A stretch of 64,000 nucleotides of DNA from Mesorhizobium sp. AR07 (GCF_024746815.1 NZ_CP080525.1:4892501-4956500), one strand, 5' to 3'; counted from the stretch's first letter, positions 1 to 9,060 are shown. Numbers and translations are program-made. The notes: generated by a model not told the origin, from the sequence alone.

Positions 1-35
1 GCCGCCTGCTTTGACGTATAGGACCGCGTTCCAAA

Positions 36-67
36 AAACCGCCCGGCAGGGCATGCCGTGGCGGTTT
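36..67 (+). other. Leader hairpin upstream of rpmI
   Basis: The arms AAACCGCC-CGGCA (36-48) and TGCCG-t-GGCGGTTT (54-67) pair around a 5-base loop. No long T run follows, so this is not a classical terminator on the + strand. It lies about 77 bases before rpmI, where autoregulatory leader structures of the L35/L20 operon are known in other bacteria. That role is inference. Confidence 0.45.
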
Positions 68-143
68 CATTTGCTTTTCGGGCTTTGGTCGGCCCGGAGC
101 GAACAAGAAGCGCGATAGTGCGCCAACAATACGGAGTAGCAAA

Positions 144-347
144 ATGCCCAAGATGAAGACCAAGTCCGCCGCCAAAAAGCGGTTCAAGATCACAGGTACG
201 GGTAAAGTCCTGTCGGCTGCGGCCGGCAAGCGTCACGGCATGATCAAGCGTTCCAACAAGTTCATTCGAAATGCCCGCGGCACGATGGTTCTGGCTGAAC
301 CGGATGGCAAGAAGGTCATCAAGAATTTTCTGCCGAACGGCCTCTAA
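144..347 (+). CDS. rpmI: 50S ribosomal protein L35
   Basis: This 67-residue, very basic protein has the L35 opening MPKMKTKSAAKKRF and the family's K/R-rich body with the KRHGMI segment. It is a structural component of the large ribosomal subunit. The start ATG is preceded by GGAG at about 132-135. It is followed 37 bases later by rplT, the standard rpmI-rplT order. Length and composition are normal for the family. Confidence 0.98.
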   Translation: MPKMKTKSAAKKRFKITGTGKVLSAAAGKRHGMIKRSNKFIRNARGTMVLAEPDGKKVIKNFLPNGL

Positions 348-384
348 GGCATTCGGTCCGGACACGTTTTAAGGAGATCATGAC

Positions 385-786
385 ATGGCACGCGTAAAGA
401 GAGGCGTCACCTCGCACGCCAAGCACAAGAAGGTCCTGAAAGCCGCGAAAGGCTTCTACGGCCGCCGCAAGAACACCATCCGCATCGCCAAGCAGGCGGT
501 GGAAAAGTCGATGCAGTACGCGTATCGCGACCGCAAGAACCGCAAGCGCTCGTTCCGCGCTCTGTGGATCCAGCGCATCAACGCCGCGACGCACGAGCAC
601 GGCCTGACCTATGGCCGCTTCATCGACGGCCTCAACAAGTCGGGCATCGAGATCGACCGCAAGATCCTGTCGGACATGGCCATCCATGAGCCGCAGGCTT
701 TCGCCGCCCTGGTCGCCAAGGCCAAGGTTGCGCTCGAATATCTGAAGAACACCACGCCGAACGCTTTTGAAAGCGCTGTCGCTTAA
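385..786 (+). CDS. rplT: 50S ribosomal protein L20
   Basis: The product is 133 residues and begins MARVKRGVTSHAKHKK, the conserved L20 N-terminus, followed by the AAKGFYGRRKN segment and the typical RIN...HGLTY region. L20 binds 23S rRNA early in 50S assembly and in other bacteria represses its own operon. An AAGGAG ribosome-binding site (371-376) fixes the start. A strong terminator lies 39 bases after the stop, so rpmI-rplT is probably one transcript separate from pheS. Confidence 0.98.
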   Translation: MARVKRGVTSHAKHKKVLKAAKGFYGRRKNTIRIAKQAVEKSMQYAYRDRKNRKRSFRALWIQRINAATHEHGLTYGRFIDGLNKSGIEIDRKILSDMAIHEPQAFAALVAKAKVALEYLKNTTPNAFESAVA

Positions 787-824
787 GACCAGCGCTTCCC
801 AAGCATTCGAAATTCTGATTTGGG

Positions 825-860
825 GAACCCGCGCTGGCACGGCTGGCGCGGGTTCTTTTG
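825..860 (+). terminator. Rho-independent terminator after rplT
   Basis: The arms GAACCCGCGC (825-834) and GCGCGGGTTC (846-855) form a 10-bp GC-rich stem, followed by TTTTG. It sits in the 100-base gap between rplT and pheS and should end the ribosomal-protein transcript. Confidence 0.8.
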
Positions 861-934
861 TCTCTGATGCCTGAACGTTCAACCTAAAAGTGACTTTCAC
901 CTTAAAGCCGACTTCCAACGTAGCGAGTTTGACC

Positions 935-2032
935 GTGAACGACGCAACCACTGGCCTGGATACGCTCGAAAATTCCCTGATGGCCGACATCGCCTCGGCC
1001 GCCGATGAGCCGGCCATCGAGGCCGTGCGCATCGCCGCCTTCGGCAAGAAGGGCACCGTGTCCGAGATGCTGAAAACGCTTGGCGCCATGACCGCCGAAG
1101 AGCGCCAGATCAAAGGCCCTGTCATCAACGGCCTCAAGAACCGCGTCACCGAGGCGCTGACGGCCCGCAAGGTCGAATTGAAGGATGTGGCGATCACCGC
1201 CCGGCTTAGCGCGGAAAAGGTCGATGTGACCTTGCCGGTGCGGCAGTCGCCGGCCGAGCGCGGCCGCATCCACCCGATCAGCCAGGTCATCGACGAGATC
1301 GCGGCGATCTTTGGCGACCTCGGTTTCTCCATAGCCGAAGGTCCCGATATCGAGAGCGACTACTACAATTTCACCGCGCTGAATTTCCCCGAAGGCCATC
1401 CGGCGCGCGAAATGCACGACACCTTCTTCTTCCAGCCGGACGAGAAGGGCGAGCGCAAGCTTTTGCGCACCCACACCTCGCCGGTGCAGATCCGCACCAT
1501 GGAGACGAAGAAGCCGCCGATCCGCATCGTCATTCCCGGAAAAACCTACCGGCAGGATTCGGATGCCACCCACTCGCCGATGTTCCATCAGGTCGAGGGG
1601 CTGGTGATCGACAAGACGGCCAACGTCGCCAACATGAAGTGGGTGCTGGAGGAGTTCTGCAAGGCTTTCTTCGAGGTGCCGCAGGTCAAGATGCGCTTCC
1701 GGCCGTCCTTCTTCCCGTTCACCGAGCCGAGCCTCGAGGTCGACATCCAGTGCGACCGCTCAAGGCCCGGCGAGGTGCGCTTCGGCGAAGGCTCCGACTG
1801 GATGGAGATACTCGGCTGCGGCATGGTGCACCCCAATGTGCTGCGCCATGGCGGTCTCGATCCGGACGAATATCAGGGCTTTGCCTGGGGCATGGGCATC
1901 GACCGCATCGCCATGCTGAAATACGGCATGCCGGACCTGCGCGCCTTCTTCGATGCCGACGTCCGCTGGCTGTCGCATTACGGTTTTCGCCCGCTCGACA
2001 TGCCGACGCTGTTCGGAGGCCTGAGCGCATGA
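935..2032 (+). CDS. pheS: Phenylalanine--tRNA ligase alpha subunit
   Basis: PheS is the catalytic subunit of the alpha2beta2 synthetase that charges tRNA-Phe. The N-terminal coiled-coil region (about residues 1-90) is followed by the class II aminoacyl-tRNA synthetase core, with HPISQV, the motif 2 region around RTHTSPVQIRTM and the motif 3 region GMGIDRIAMLKYG near the C-terminus. The frame is open from a GTG at 890, but neither start has a clear ribosome-binding site. GTG 935 gives 365 residues, close to the usual rhizobial length, so I prefer it. The stop overlaps the next gene by 4 bases (ATGA). Confidence 0.95.
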   Translation: MNDATTGLDTLENSLMADIASAADEPAIEAVRIAAFGKKGTVSEMLKTLGAMTAEERQIKGPVINGLKNRVTEALTARKVELKDVAITARLSAEKVDVTLPVRQSPAERGRIHPISQVIDEIAAIFGDLGFSIAEGPDIESDYYNFTALNFPEGHPAREMHDTFFFQPDEKGERKLLRTHTSPVQIRTMETKKPPIRIVIPGKTYRQDSDATHSPMFHQVEGLVIDKTANVANMKWVLEEFCKAFFEVPQVKMRFRPSFFPFTEPSLEVDIQCDRSRPGEVRFGEGSDWMEILGCGMVHPNVLRHGGLDPDEYQGFAWGMGIDRIAMLKYGMPDLRAFFDADVRWLSHYGFRPLDMPTLFGGLSA

Positions 2033-2451
2033 CAGCCGTCCACGCCGGCGGCTGCCGCTGCGGCGCTGTGCGGTTCGAGGCCTCCGCCGAGCCGCACCAC
2101 GTCAGCTATTGCCATTGCGGCGATTGCCGGCGGGCCAGCGGCGCGCCGGTATCGGCCTTTGTCGGCTTCCTGGTCGATCAGGTCGCGTTCACCGGCAAGG
2201 CGCTGAAGATGTATGAGAACGGCCCGGTGACGCGCTCCTTCTGTGGCGTCTGCGGCTCGCCGATCGCCTATGTCGACGAGCGGCTGGAGGACGACATCTA
2301 TTTCATGCTCGGTGCCATGGACATGCCGGCCGATTTCAGGCCGACGCAGCACGCCTATGTCAGCGAGCAGCTTCCCTTCCTGCATATGTCCGACGATCTG
2401 CCGAGACATCTGAAAACAAGCGTCAAAAGACCAGACGGAACAGTTCCATGA
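2029..2451 (+). CDS. GFA-family zinc-binding protein inserted between pheS and pheT
   Basis: This 140-residue protein carries the cysteine pattern of the GFA (glutathione-dependent formaldehyde-activating enzyme-like, CENP-V) fold: C9-x-C11, C28-H-C30-x2-C33 and C72-x2-C75, which bind zinc. The family name comes from Gfa of Paracoccus; most members have no proven reaction. The gene overlaps pheS by 4 bases and pheT by 4 bases (ATGA at both junctions), so it is probably translated by coupling from the pheS-pheT transcript. It has no obvious tie to tRNA charging. Confidence 0.88.
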   Translation: MTAVHAGGCRCGAVRFEASAEPHHVSYCHCGDCRRASGAPVSAFVGFLVDQVAFTGKALKMYENGPVTRSFCGVCGSPIAYVDERLEDDIYFMLGAMDMPADFRPTQHAYVSEQLPFLHMSDDLPRHLKTSVKRPDGTVP

Positions 2452-4856
2452 AATTCACCCTCTCCTGGCTCAAGGATCATCTCGAGACCGATGCCTCGCT
2501 CAACGAGATCGTCGAGCGGCTGACCTCGATCGGCCTCGAAGTCGAGCATGTCGACGACAAGTCGAGCCTGAAACCGTTCGTCATCGCCAAGGTGCTGACG
2601 GCGGTGCAGCACCCCGATGCCGACCGGCTGCGGGTGCTGACCGTCGATACGGGCGACGGCAAGCCACCCGTGCAGGTCGTCTGCGGCGCGCCCAATGCGC
2701 GGGCCGGCCTGATCGGCGCCTTTGCCGCGCCGGGCGCCTATGTGCCTGGCATCGACGTGACGCTGGCGGTCGGCAAGATCCGGGGCGTCGAAAGCCATGG
2801 CATGATGTGTTCCGAGCGCGAGCTGGAGCTTTCCGACGAGCATAACGGCATCATCGACCTGCCTGAGGACGCGCCGGTCGGCACCAGCTTCGCCGCCTAT
2901 GTGCATCTCGACGACCCGGTGATCGAGATCAACCTGACGCCGAACCGGCCGGATGCCACAAGCGTCTACGGCATCGCCAGGGATCTGGCGGCAAGCGGGC
3001 TTGGCCGCCTCGTCGGTGGCGCCATCATGCCGCATGTCGGCAGCGGCATGTGCCCGGTCAAGGTGACGATCGTGGCACCGGAACTCTGCCCCGGCTTTGC
3101 GCTGCGGCTGGTGCGAGGCGTCAAGAACGGGCCATCGCCGAAATGGCTGCAGCAGCGCTTGATCGCCATCGGGCTGAGGCCGATCAGCGCGCTGGTCGAC
3201 ATCACCAACTACGTCACCTTCGACCGCGGCCGCCCGCTGCATGTGTTCGACGCCAGCAAGGTTGCCGGCAATCTCGTCGTGCGCCGCGCGCGCGATGGCG
3301 AAAAGGTGCAGGCGCTCGATGGCCGCGAATACACGCTGACGCCGGAGATGTGCGTCATCGCTGACGACAACGGCGTCGAGTCGATCGCCGGCGTCATGGG
3401 CGGCGAACATTCCGGCTGCGACGAGAACACGTCAGACGTGCTGATCGAATCGGCCCTTTGGGACCCGATCACCACCGCCCGTACCGGAAGGACGCTCGGC
3501 ATCATCACCGATGCGCGCTACCGCTTCGAGCGCGGCGTTGATCCTGAATTCATGGTCCCCGGCATCGAGCTGGCGACAAAACTGGTGCTCGATCTCTGCG
3601 GCGGCACGCCGACGGAGACCGAAGTCGTCGGCTATGCCGGCCACCAGCCCAAGATCGTCTCCTTCCCACTGTCGGAAGTGAAGCGGCTGACCGGCATCGA
3701 GGTGCCAGGCTCGACAAGCCTCGATATCCTGTCGCGCCTCGGCTTCGAGCCGCGGGGCTCGGGCCGAATTGTCGACGTGAAGGTTCCGTCCTGGCGCCCC
3801 GACGTCGACGGCAAGGCCGACCTGGTCGAGGAGGTGATGCGCATCCACGGCGTCGACAACATCGCACCGCAGCCGCTCGGCGCGCATGACGCGGTCAATG
3901 CCAAGATACTCACCACGCTGCAGGTCCGCACCCGCACCGCCAAGCGCGCGCTCGCCGTGCGCGGCATGATGGAGGCCGTCACCTGGTCGTTCATTCCGGC
4001 CAAACACGCCGAACTGTTCGGCGGCGGCCAGACGGCGCTGAAGCTCGCCAACCCGATCGCCGCCGACATGTCCGACATGCGGCCGTCGCTGCTGCCGGGG
4101 CTGATCGCCGCCGCCCAGCGCAATGCCGACAAGGGCGTTGGCGACGTCGCCCTGTTCGAAGTGTCGGGCACCTATGAGGGCGACGCCGCCGACCAGCAGC
4201 GGCGCGTTGCCGCCGGCGTGCGCCGCGGTACCGCCAAGCTCGACGGGTCCGGCCGCAATTGGGCCGGCAATTCAGGTCCGGTCGGCGTGTTCGACGCCAA
4301 GGCCGACGCGATCGCCGCGCTCGAAGCCTGCGGCGCGCCGGTCGAGCGTCTGCAGATCGAAGCCGGTGGGCCGGCCTGGTATCACCCTGGCCGTTCCGGC
4401 ACGATCAAGCTTGGGCCGAAAACCGTGCTTGGCACATTCGGCGAATTCCATCCGAAGACGCTGGAGGGGCTCGATGTTTCCGGCCCGCTCTGCGGCTTCG
4501 AAGTGTTCGTCGATGCCGTGCCCGAGCCGAAGGCCAAGCCGACGAAAACCAAGCCGAAGCTGGAATTGTCCGCCTTCCAGGCGGTCAAGCGCGATTTCGC
4601 CTTCGTCGTCGACAAAGCGGTCGAGGCCGGTACGCTGATCCGTGCCGCACTTGCCGCCGACAAGAAGCTGATATCAGCCGTTTCGGTCTTCGATATCTTC
4701 GAAGGCGCATCGCTCGGCGAGGGCAAGAAGTCGATCGCCATCGAAGTGTCGATCCAACCGGTCGAGAAGACGCTGACCGACGAGGATTTCGAGGCGCTGG
4801 CCAAGCGCATCGTCGAGAATGTCGGCAAGCAGACCGGTGGCGTGCTCAGGACTTGA
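2448..4856 (+). CDS. pheT: Phenylalanine--tRNA ligase beta subunit
   Basis: The product is 802 residues, normal for bacterial PheT. It begins MKFTLSWLKDHL and then shows the EMAP-type tRNA-binding domain (about 40-150, with HPDADRLRV), the B3/B4 editing domain, the B5 domain (about 400-470) and a C-terminal ferredoxin-fold anticodon-binding domain. It pairs with PheS to charge tRNA-Phe and edits Tyr-tRNA-Phe. The ATG overlaps the stop of the GFA-type gene (ATGA), making a pheS-gfa-pheT unit. Confidence 0.97.
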   Translation: MKFTLSWLKDHLETDASLNEIVERLTSIGLEVEHVDDKSSLKPFVIAKVLTAVQHPDADRLRVLTVDTGDGKPPVQVVCGAPNARAGLIGAFAAPGAYVPGIDVTLAVGKIRGVESHGMMCSERELELSDEHNGIIDLPEDAPVGTSFAAYVHLDDPVIEINLTPNRPDATSVYGIARDLAASGLGRLVGGAIMPHVGSGMCPVKVTIVAPELCPGFALRLVRGVKNGPSPKWLQQRLIAIGLRPISALVDITNYVTFDRGRPLHVFDASKVAGNLVVRRARDGEKVQALDGREYTLTPEMCVIADDNGVESIAGVMGGEHSGCDENTSDVLIESALWDPITTARTGRTLGIITDARYRFERGVDPEFMVPGIELATKLVLDLCGGTPTETEVVGYAGHQPKIVSFPLSEVKRLTGIEVPGSTSLDILSRLGFEPRGSGRIVDVKVPSWRPDVDGKADLVEEVMRIHGVDNIAPQPLGAHDAVNAKILTTLQVRTRTAKRALAVRGMMEAVTWSFIPAKHAELFGGGQTALKLANPIAADMSDMRPSLLPGLIAAAQRNADKGVGDVALFEVSGTYEGDAADQQRRVAAGVRRGTAKLDGSGRNWAGNSGPVGVFDAKADAIAALEACGAPVERLQIEAGGPAWYHPGRSGTIKLGPKTVLGTFGEFHPKTLEGLDVSGPLCGFEVFVDAVPEPKAKPTKTKPKLELSAFQAVKRDFAFVVDKAVEAGTLIRAALAADKKLISAVSVFDIFEGASLGEGKKSIAIEVSIQPVEKTLTDEDFEALAKRIVENVGKQTGGVLRT

Positions 4857-4895
4857 GGGATTGCGGACAGGTGGCGAATCGCCCTCCAAAGGGCG

Positions 4896-5498
4896 ATGGA
4901 CCATCTGCGCTATTCCGGGCTGCCGTTCGAGGAACAACGCGCGGCGTTCCTCGCCATCGTGTCGGCCGATCCGCTGGTCCACAACGCCCTGGCGAGGGCA
5001 CGCTCGCTCGACCTGCCGGGCTGGCTGGTCGTCTCCGGCGCGCTCTACAACTCCGTCTGGAATCACCTGACAGGCAAGCCGGCGGGTCATGGTATCAAGG
5101 ACATCGATCTCTTCTATTTCGATGCGGGCGACCTGTCCTATGAGGCGGAAGACGCGGTCATTCGCCGGGCCGCGAAGCATTTTGCGGGGCTGCCGCTGCC
5201 GGTCGAGATACGCAATCAGGCCCGTGTTCATCTCTGGTACCCCCAGAAGTTCGGACAACCGTGTCCGCGCTACACGAGTTCCAGCGAGTCGGTCGGCTAT
5301 TTCGCCTCCAAGACCCACGCGGTTGGGGTTCGCTTCGATGCGGATGGGCAGCTTGACGTTGTGGCGCCGTTTGGTCTTGACGACATTTTCTCGTTTCGCA
5401 TCACCCCGAACCGGGTGATGGATAACCGGGAGACGCATGAGGCCAAGGGGGCGCGGGCGAAGGGCAACTGGCCGGAGATTACGGTGGTGCCGTGGTGA
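4896..5498 (+). CDS. Nucleotidyltransferase family protein (DUF925-like)
   Basis: This 200-residue protein has the nucleotidyltransferase signature of the DUF925/NTP_transf_6 group: VVSGALYNSVWN followed by a GIKDIDLFYFD motif, in which the two aspartates (D-x-D) would be metal ligands. Further conserved-looking blocks are EIRNQARVHLW and FGLDDIFSFRI. The substrate of the family is unknown. It lies 39 bases after pheT on the same strand and may be co-transcribed. A palindromic repeat follows the stop directly. Confidence 0.82.
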   Translation: MDHLRYSGLPFEEQRAAFLAIVSADPLVHNALARARSLDLPGWLVVSGALYNSVWNHLTGKPAGHGIKDIDLFYFDAGDLSYEAEDAVIRRAAKHFAGLPLPVEIRNQARVHLWYPQKFGQPCPRYTSSSESVGYFASKTHAVGVRFDADGQLDVVAPFGLDDIFSFRITPNRVMDNRETHEAKGARAKGNWPEITVVPW

Positions 5499-5499
5499 C

Positions 5500-5669
5500 C
5501 TCACCCTCCCCCTTTGTGGACCCTTTGTGGGGAGGGTCGCGCAGCAAATGCCGCAGGGCGGCTTTTGCGAAGCGGGGTGGGGTCTCGTAGGGCGCGCCCC
5601 CACCCCGTCTCGCTGTCTCCGCTGCGCTGCGACAGCCAGCCGACCCTCCCCACAAGGGGGAGGGTGAGG
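5500..5669. repeat. Intergenic palindromic repeat, class A
   Basis: The ends are inverted copies: CACCCTCCCCCTTTGTGG near 5503 and the complementary CCACAAGGGGGAGGGTG near 5651. The interior has smaller inverted segments (GCGGGGTGGGG / CCCCACCCCG). A related element lies at 7657-7792. The sequence would fold into one long hairpin between two convergent genes. Confidence 0.8.
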
Positions 5670-5671
5670 CT

Positions 5672-6667
5672 TCACCCATTCACAAGCGCCAGTAACTCCT
5701 CGGTGTAGCGCTTGCCGACCACCTTATCCGGTGACAGCGCGTCGCCGATCGCTTGCACCTCGGCCGCGCTCAGCTCGATCACGGCCGCTGCCGTGTTCTG
5801 CTCGAGATGGCGGATTTTTCGTGCGCCGGGGATCGGCACGATGAAATCGCCTTGGTGCAGCACCCAGGCGAGCGCCAACTGTGCCGGGGTGACGCCCTTT
5901 TCAGCCGCCATCTTTTCCAGCGTGGCGATGACAGCGGCATTCGCTGCTATGGCATCGGCCTGGAAGCGCGGCAAGCCGCGGCGCCAGTCGTCGTCGCTCA
6001 AAGCCTCGGGCTTGGCGATCGTGCCGGTCAAAAGGCCGCGGCCGAGCGGGCTGTAGGGAACAAAGCCGATGCCAAGCTCGCGGCAGACGGCGAACACCTC
6101 GTCTTCCGGATCACGGCTCCACAGCGAATATTCGCTCTGCACGGCAGCGATCGGATGCACGGCATGCGCCCGGCGGATGGTCGCGGCACTCGCCTCCGAA
6201 AGACCAAGCGCGCGCACCTTGCCCTCGCGCACCAGCTCGGCCATGGCACCGACCGTGTCCTCGATCGGCACATTGGGGTCGACACGGTGCTGGTAGTAGA
6301 GGTCGATCACATCGGTGCCCAGCCGCTTCAACGAGGCTTCGGCCACCGCCTTGGCGTGCTCGGGGCGGCTGTCGACGCCGGCCATGCGGTCGATGCCGGT
6401 GCCTTCCTCCAAAATCTTGAAGCCGAATTTCGTCGCAATCGTCACTTTGTTCCGTACCGACTTCAGCGCCTTGCCAAGCAGGATCTCGTTCTCATAAGGG
6501 CCATAGACTTCAGCCGTGTCGAAGAAGTTGACGCCGATCTCGACGGCGCGGTGCAGCGTGGCGATCGCCTCTGCCTCCGGCTGGCCGCCATAAACGAAGC
6601 TCATGCCCATGCAGCCGAGGCCGACGGGGTAGACGTTCAACTCAGTACCTAGCTTGCGGGTTTGCAT
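5672..6667 (-). CDS. Aldo/keto reductase
   Basis: This 331-residue cytoplasmic NADPH-dependent oxidoreductase has the AKR fold signatures: GLGCMGMS near the N-terminus, the catalytic NFFDTAEVYG (Asp and Tyr), IATKFGF (Lys), the DLYYQHRVD segment (His) and a C-terminal IPGARK NADPH-binding stretch. It resembles the broad AKR11/AKR13-type group that reduces aldehydes and ketones. The ATG at 6667 has GGAG about 8 bases upstream; a GTG one codon earlier is less likely. It is divergent from the LysR gene, a common regulator-target arrangement. Confidence 0.92.
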   Translation of the reverse strand: MQTRKLGTELNVYPVGLGCMGMSFVYGGQPEAEAIATLHRAVEIGVNFFDTAEVYGPYENEILLGKALKSVRNKVTIATKFGFKILEEGTGIDRMAGVDSRPEHAKAVAEASLKRLGTDVIDLYYQHRVDPNVPIEDTVGAMAELVREGKVRALGLSEASAATIRRAHAVHPIAAVQSEYSLWSRDPEDEVFAVCRELGIGFVPYSPLGRGLLTGTIAKPEALSDDDWRRGLPRFQADAIAANAAVIATLEKMAAEKGVTPAQLALAWVLHQGDFIVPIPGARKIRHLEQNTAAAVIELSAAEVQAIGDALSPDKVVGKRYTEELLALVNG

Positions 6668-6762
6668 CACGCGTCTCCTTGTTGTGATGCAACGGAGATA
6701 ACGCCTTGCTATGTGTTCGATAATCGGCGCTTCTGCGTACGGCCCGTACTAAAGATAGATCA

Positions 6763-7653
6763 ATGAACCGAGCGCATCTTTCTCAACTGGCGGTGCTGGC
6801 AACCGTCGCCCAATGCGGCAGCTTTCGCGGCGCGGCCAGGGAATTGGCCATCGCGCCGTCGGCGGTCAGCCACGCGGTGTCCAGCCTTGAAGCACGGCTT
6901 GGCGTTCGCCTTCTCTCGCGCAGCACGCGCAGCGTCGCGCCCACCGAAGAAGGCGCGCAGTTGCTGGACCGATTGCGGCCGGCGCTTTCCGAGATCGAGC
7001 TGGCGCTGGAGACGGCGGTCGAGGCGCGCAACCGGCCGGCCGGGAATCTGCGGCTCAGCGTGCCGCGCACGGCCGCGCATCTGGTGCTGACGCCACGGCT
7101 CGGCGCCTTTGCGGCGGCCTATCCCGACATCGTGCTGGAGATCGTTGTCGAGGACCGCTTCACCGATGTCGTCGAAGGCGGTTTCGATGCCGGCGTGCGG
7201 CTCGGCGAAAGCCTGCAGCGCGATATGATCGCGGTGCGCATCGGACCGGACATTCGCGGCGCAGTGGTCGGCGCGCCATCCTATTTCGATGCCATGCCAA
7301 GACCGGGCCACCCGCGCGACCTAGCCGACCATCGCTGCATTCGCTTCCGCTTCTCCAGCGGCATCCTCTACCGCTGGGAGTTCGCCAAGGGCGGAGAGGA
7401 GATCGAGATTGCCGCGCAAGGGCCGCTGATCCTCGACGAGGACCATCTGATCGCCCAGGCGGCGGTCGACGGCGCCGGCCTCGCCTTCGTCTTCGAGGAT
7501 TACGTCCGCGCGCCGCTGGCCGACGGCAGGCTGATCCGCGTGCTGGAGGACTGGTGCCCGTCTTTCGACGGGTTCTTCGTCTATTATCCCAGCCGCCGCC
7601 AGATGCGCCCGGCGCTCAGGGCTTTTGTCGATTTTTTCAAGGTGGGCGGCTAG
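6763..7653 (+). CDS. LysR-family transcriptional regulator
   Basis: The 296-residue protein has an N-terminal winged helix-turn-helix (residues about 5-62, GSFRGAARELAIAPSAVSHAV...LE), followed by a LysR substrate-binding domain (about 90-295). It is transcribed divergently from the aldo/keto reductase with 95 bases between the starts, which suggests that it controls that gene. The effector cannot be read from the sequence. A class A palindrome follows directly. Confidence 0.93.
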   Translation: MNRAHLSQLAVLATVAQCGSFRGAARELAIAPSAVSHAVSSLEARLGVRLLSRSTRSVAPTEEGAQLLDRLRPALSEIELALETAVEARNRPAGNLRLSVPRTAAHLVLTPRLGAFAAAYPDIVLEIVVEDRFTDVVEGGFDAGVRLGESLQRDMIAVRIGPDIRGAVVGAPSYFDAMPRPGHPRDLADHRCIRFRFSSGILYRWEFAKGGEEIEIAAQGPLILDEDHLIAQAAVDGAGLAFVFEDYVRAPLADGRLIRVLEDWCPSFDGFFVYYPSRRQMRPALRAFVDFFKVGG

Positions 7654-7656
7654 GTT

Positions 7657-7792
7657 TACCCTCCCCCTTGTGGGGAGGGTCGATCCGCGAAGCGGATCGG
7701 GGTGGGGGTCCTCGTAGGGCGCACCCCCACCCCATCTCGCCATCTCCGCTTCGCTCCGACTGCGAGCCGACCCTCCCCACGAGGGGAGGGTG
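7657..7792. repeat. Intergenic palindromic repeat, class A
   Basis: Inverted arms ACCCTCCCCCTTGTGGGG (about 7658-7675) and CCCCACGAGGGGAGGGT (about 7775-7791) enclose further inverted segments such as GATCCGCGAAGCGGATC. It is closely related to the element at 5500-5669. Confidence 0.82.
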
Positions 7793-7834
7793 AAGAATCA
7801 GGAAGAAACCCGCCCCACCCATCGTTCACTCCCC

Positions 7835-8413
7835 ATGCAGGCATCGATCACCAACAGCACGGCCCGCTACGGCTGGGGCTCGATCATTCTTCACTGGCTG
7901 ATTGCGCTGATCTTCATCGGCCAATTCGGGCTCGGCTTCATTATGGTGCGGCTCACCAGCCAGCGCACTGCCTTCGAACTGATCCAGCTGCACAAATCCT
8001 TCGGCTTTCTGTTGCTCGGGCTGGTGATCCTGCGCATCGCCTGGCGCTTGGGCAATGCAGCGCCGGCGCTGCCGCGCTCGGTTGGAACCCTGGAGCGCCG
8101 GGCCGGGCCGCTCGCTCACCTTGCGCTCTATGCGTTTCAGCTGGCCCTGCCTTTGTCCGGCTGGGCGCTGGTGTCGGTGTCGATGCTGGAGATACCCTCG
8201 ATGCCGTTCGATCTTTTCATCATGCCGAACCTGCCGCTGGCCGAATCGGATGGCGCCGAAAGCTTCTGGGCGGCGGCGCACTGGTATCTCGCCTATGCCG
8301 GCATCGCGCTTGTCGCCCTGCATGTCGCGGCGGCGCTGCGTCATCATTTCCAGCTCAGGGATGGCGTGCTCGCGCGCATGATCACGCCTTCGTCAGACGA
8401 TGGCGCGGAATAG
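7835..8413 (+). CDS. Cytochrome b561-family membrane protein (YceJ-like)
   Basis: The 192-residue protein has four predicted transmembrane helices with histidines placed as haem ligands: ILHWLIALIF in helix 1, LIQLHKSFGF before helix 2, HLALYAFQL before helix 3, and HWYLAYAG...LHVAAALRHHF in helix 4. It belongs to the prokaryotic cytochrome b561/hydrogenase b-type group and should transfer electrons across the inner membrane. ATG 7835 begins the conserved part; an upstream start at 7790 would lie inside the repeat edge. A YceI gene follows, the usual YceJ-YceI pairing. Confidence 0.9.
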   Translation: MQASITNSTARYGWGSIILHWLIALIFIGQFGLGFIMVRLTSQRTAFELIQLHKSFGFLLLGLVILRIAWRLGNAAPALPRSVGTLERRAGPLAHLALYAFQLALPLSGWALVSVSMLEIPSMPFDLFIMPNLPLAESDGAESFWAAAHWYLAYAGIALVALHVAAALRHHFQLRDGVLARMITPSSDDGAE

Positions 8414-8484
8414 AGCGGCCGGTTCATTCGTTCATGGGGCGAGGGCGCGCGGGAAATGCGCTGCCTCCAACAAGGAACAACCCC

Positions 8485-9060
8485 ATGTACACGCGCATCC
8501 TCGGATTTGCGGCGATCGCCGCTTGCCTTGCCATGCCGGTTTCAGCCGCCGTCGCGCTCAGCGACGCCGCCGGCAGCTACGCGATCAGCCCGGCCAGTTC
8601 CAGTATCCGCTTTTCCATCGGCAAGGTCGGCGGCGGCGACCTCAATGGCGCCTTCGCCCGCTTCAAGGGTTCGATCCGCATCGACAACAGCGATGTCGGG
8701 CGCTCGCAGGTCAATTTCACCATCTTTCCTGAAAGCGTCGGCACCGGCCAGGGCCGCATCGATGCCTTCCTGCGCTCCGACGCCGTGTTCGACGCCGCCA
8801 ACAGCCCGGAAATCCAGTTCCGCTCGACCAGCGTGACCCGCACCAGCGACACCACGGCTCTCGTCAGTGGCCGGCTGACGGCGCGCGGCAAGACGTTCCC
8901 GGAAAAGTTCACCGCCGAACTGGGTGGCCTCAAGGCCGGCACGATAAAATTCCACGTCACCGGCAAGGTACTCAGGTCGCGCTACGGCATGGATGTCGGC
9001 ACGCCGATCTATTCCAACATCGTCGACTTCGACATGACGCTGACGGGTAAAAGGGGCTGA
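8485..9060 (+). CDS. YceI-family periplasmic protein
   Basis: The 191-residue protein starts with a signal peptide (about residues 1-22, ending PVSAA). The mature part is a YceI lipocalin-like beta-barrel domain, with SSSIRFSIGKVGGG and a C-terminal VDFDMTLTG strand. YceI proteins bind isoprenoid or amphiphilic molecules. The start ATG follows an AAGGA site. The cytochrome b561 gene is 71 bases upstream on the same strand, so they probably form an operon. Confidence 0.92.
   Translation: MYTRILGFAAIAACLAMPVSAAVALSDAAGSYAISPASSSIRFSIGKVGGGDLNGAFARFKGSIRIDNSDVGRSQVNFTIFPESVGTGQGRIDAFLRSDAVFDAANSPEIQFRSTSVTRTSDTTALVSGRLTARGKTFPEKFTAELGGLKAGTIKFHVTGKVLRSRYGMDVGTPIYSNIVDFDMTLTGKRG

Noticed and set aside
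319..1332. 337-codon minus-strand frame over rplT and pheS
   Set aside because: It covers two certain genes on the opposite strand and has no recognisable protein features.
5500..5670. Class A palindrome as an ordinary transcription terminator
   Set aside because: The element is too long, recurs elsewhere with the same arms and has no T run; it is better described as a dispersed repeat, although it may also stop transcription.
7702..8484. Open frame running from a repeat across the cytochrome gene into YceI
   Set aside because: It is out of frame with the cytochrome b561 gene; only the part from ATG 8485 (YceI) is real.
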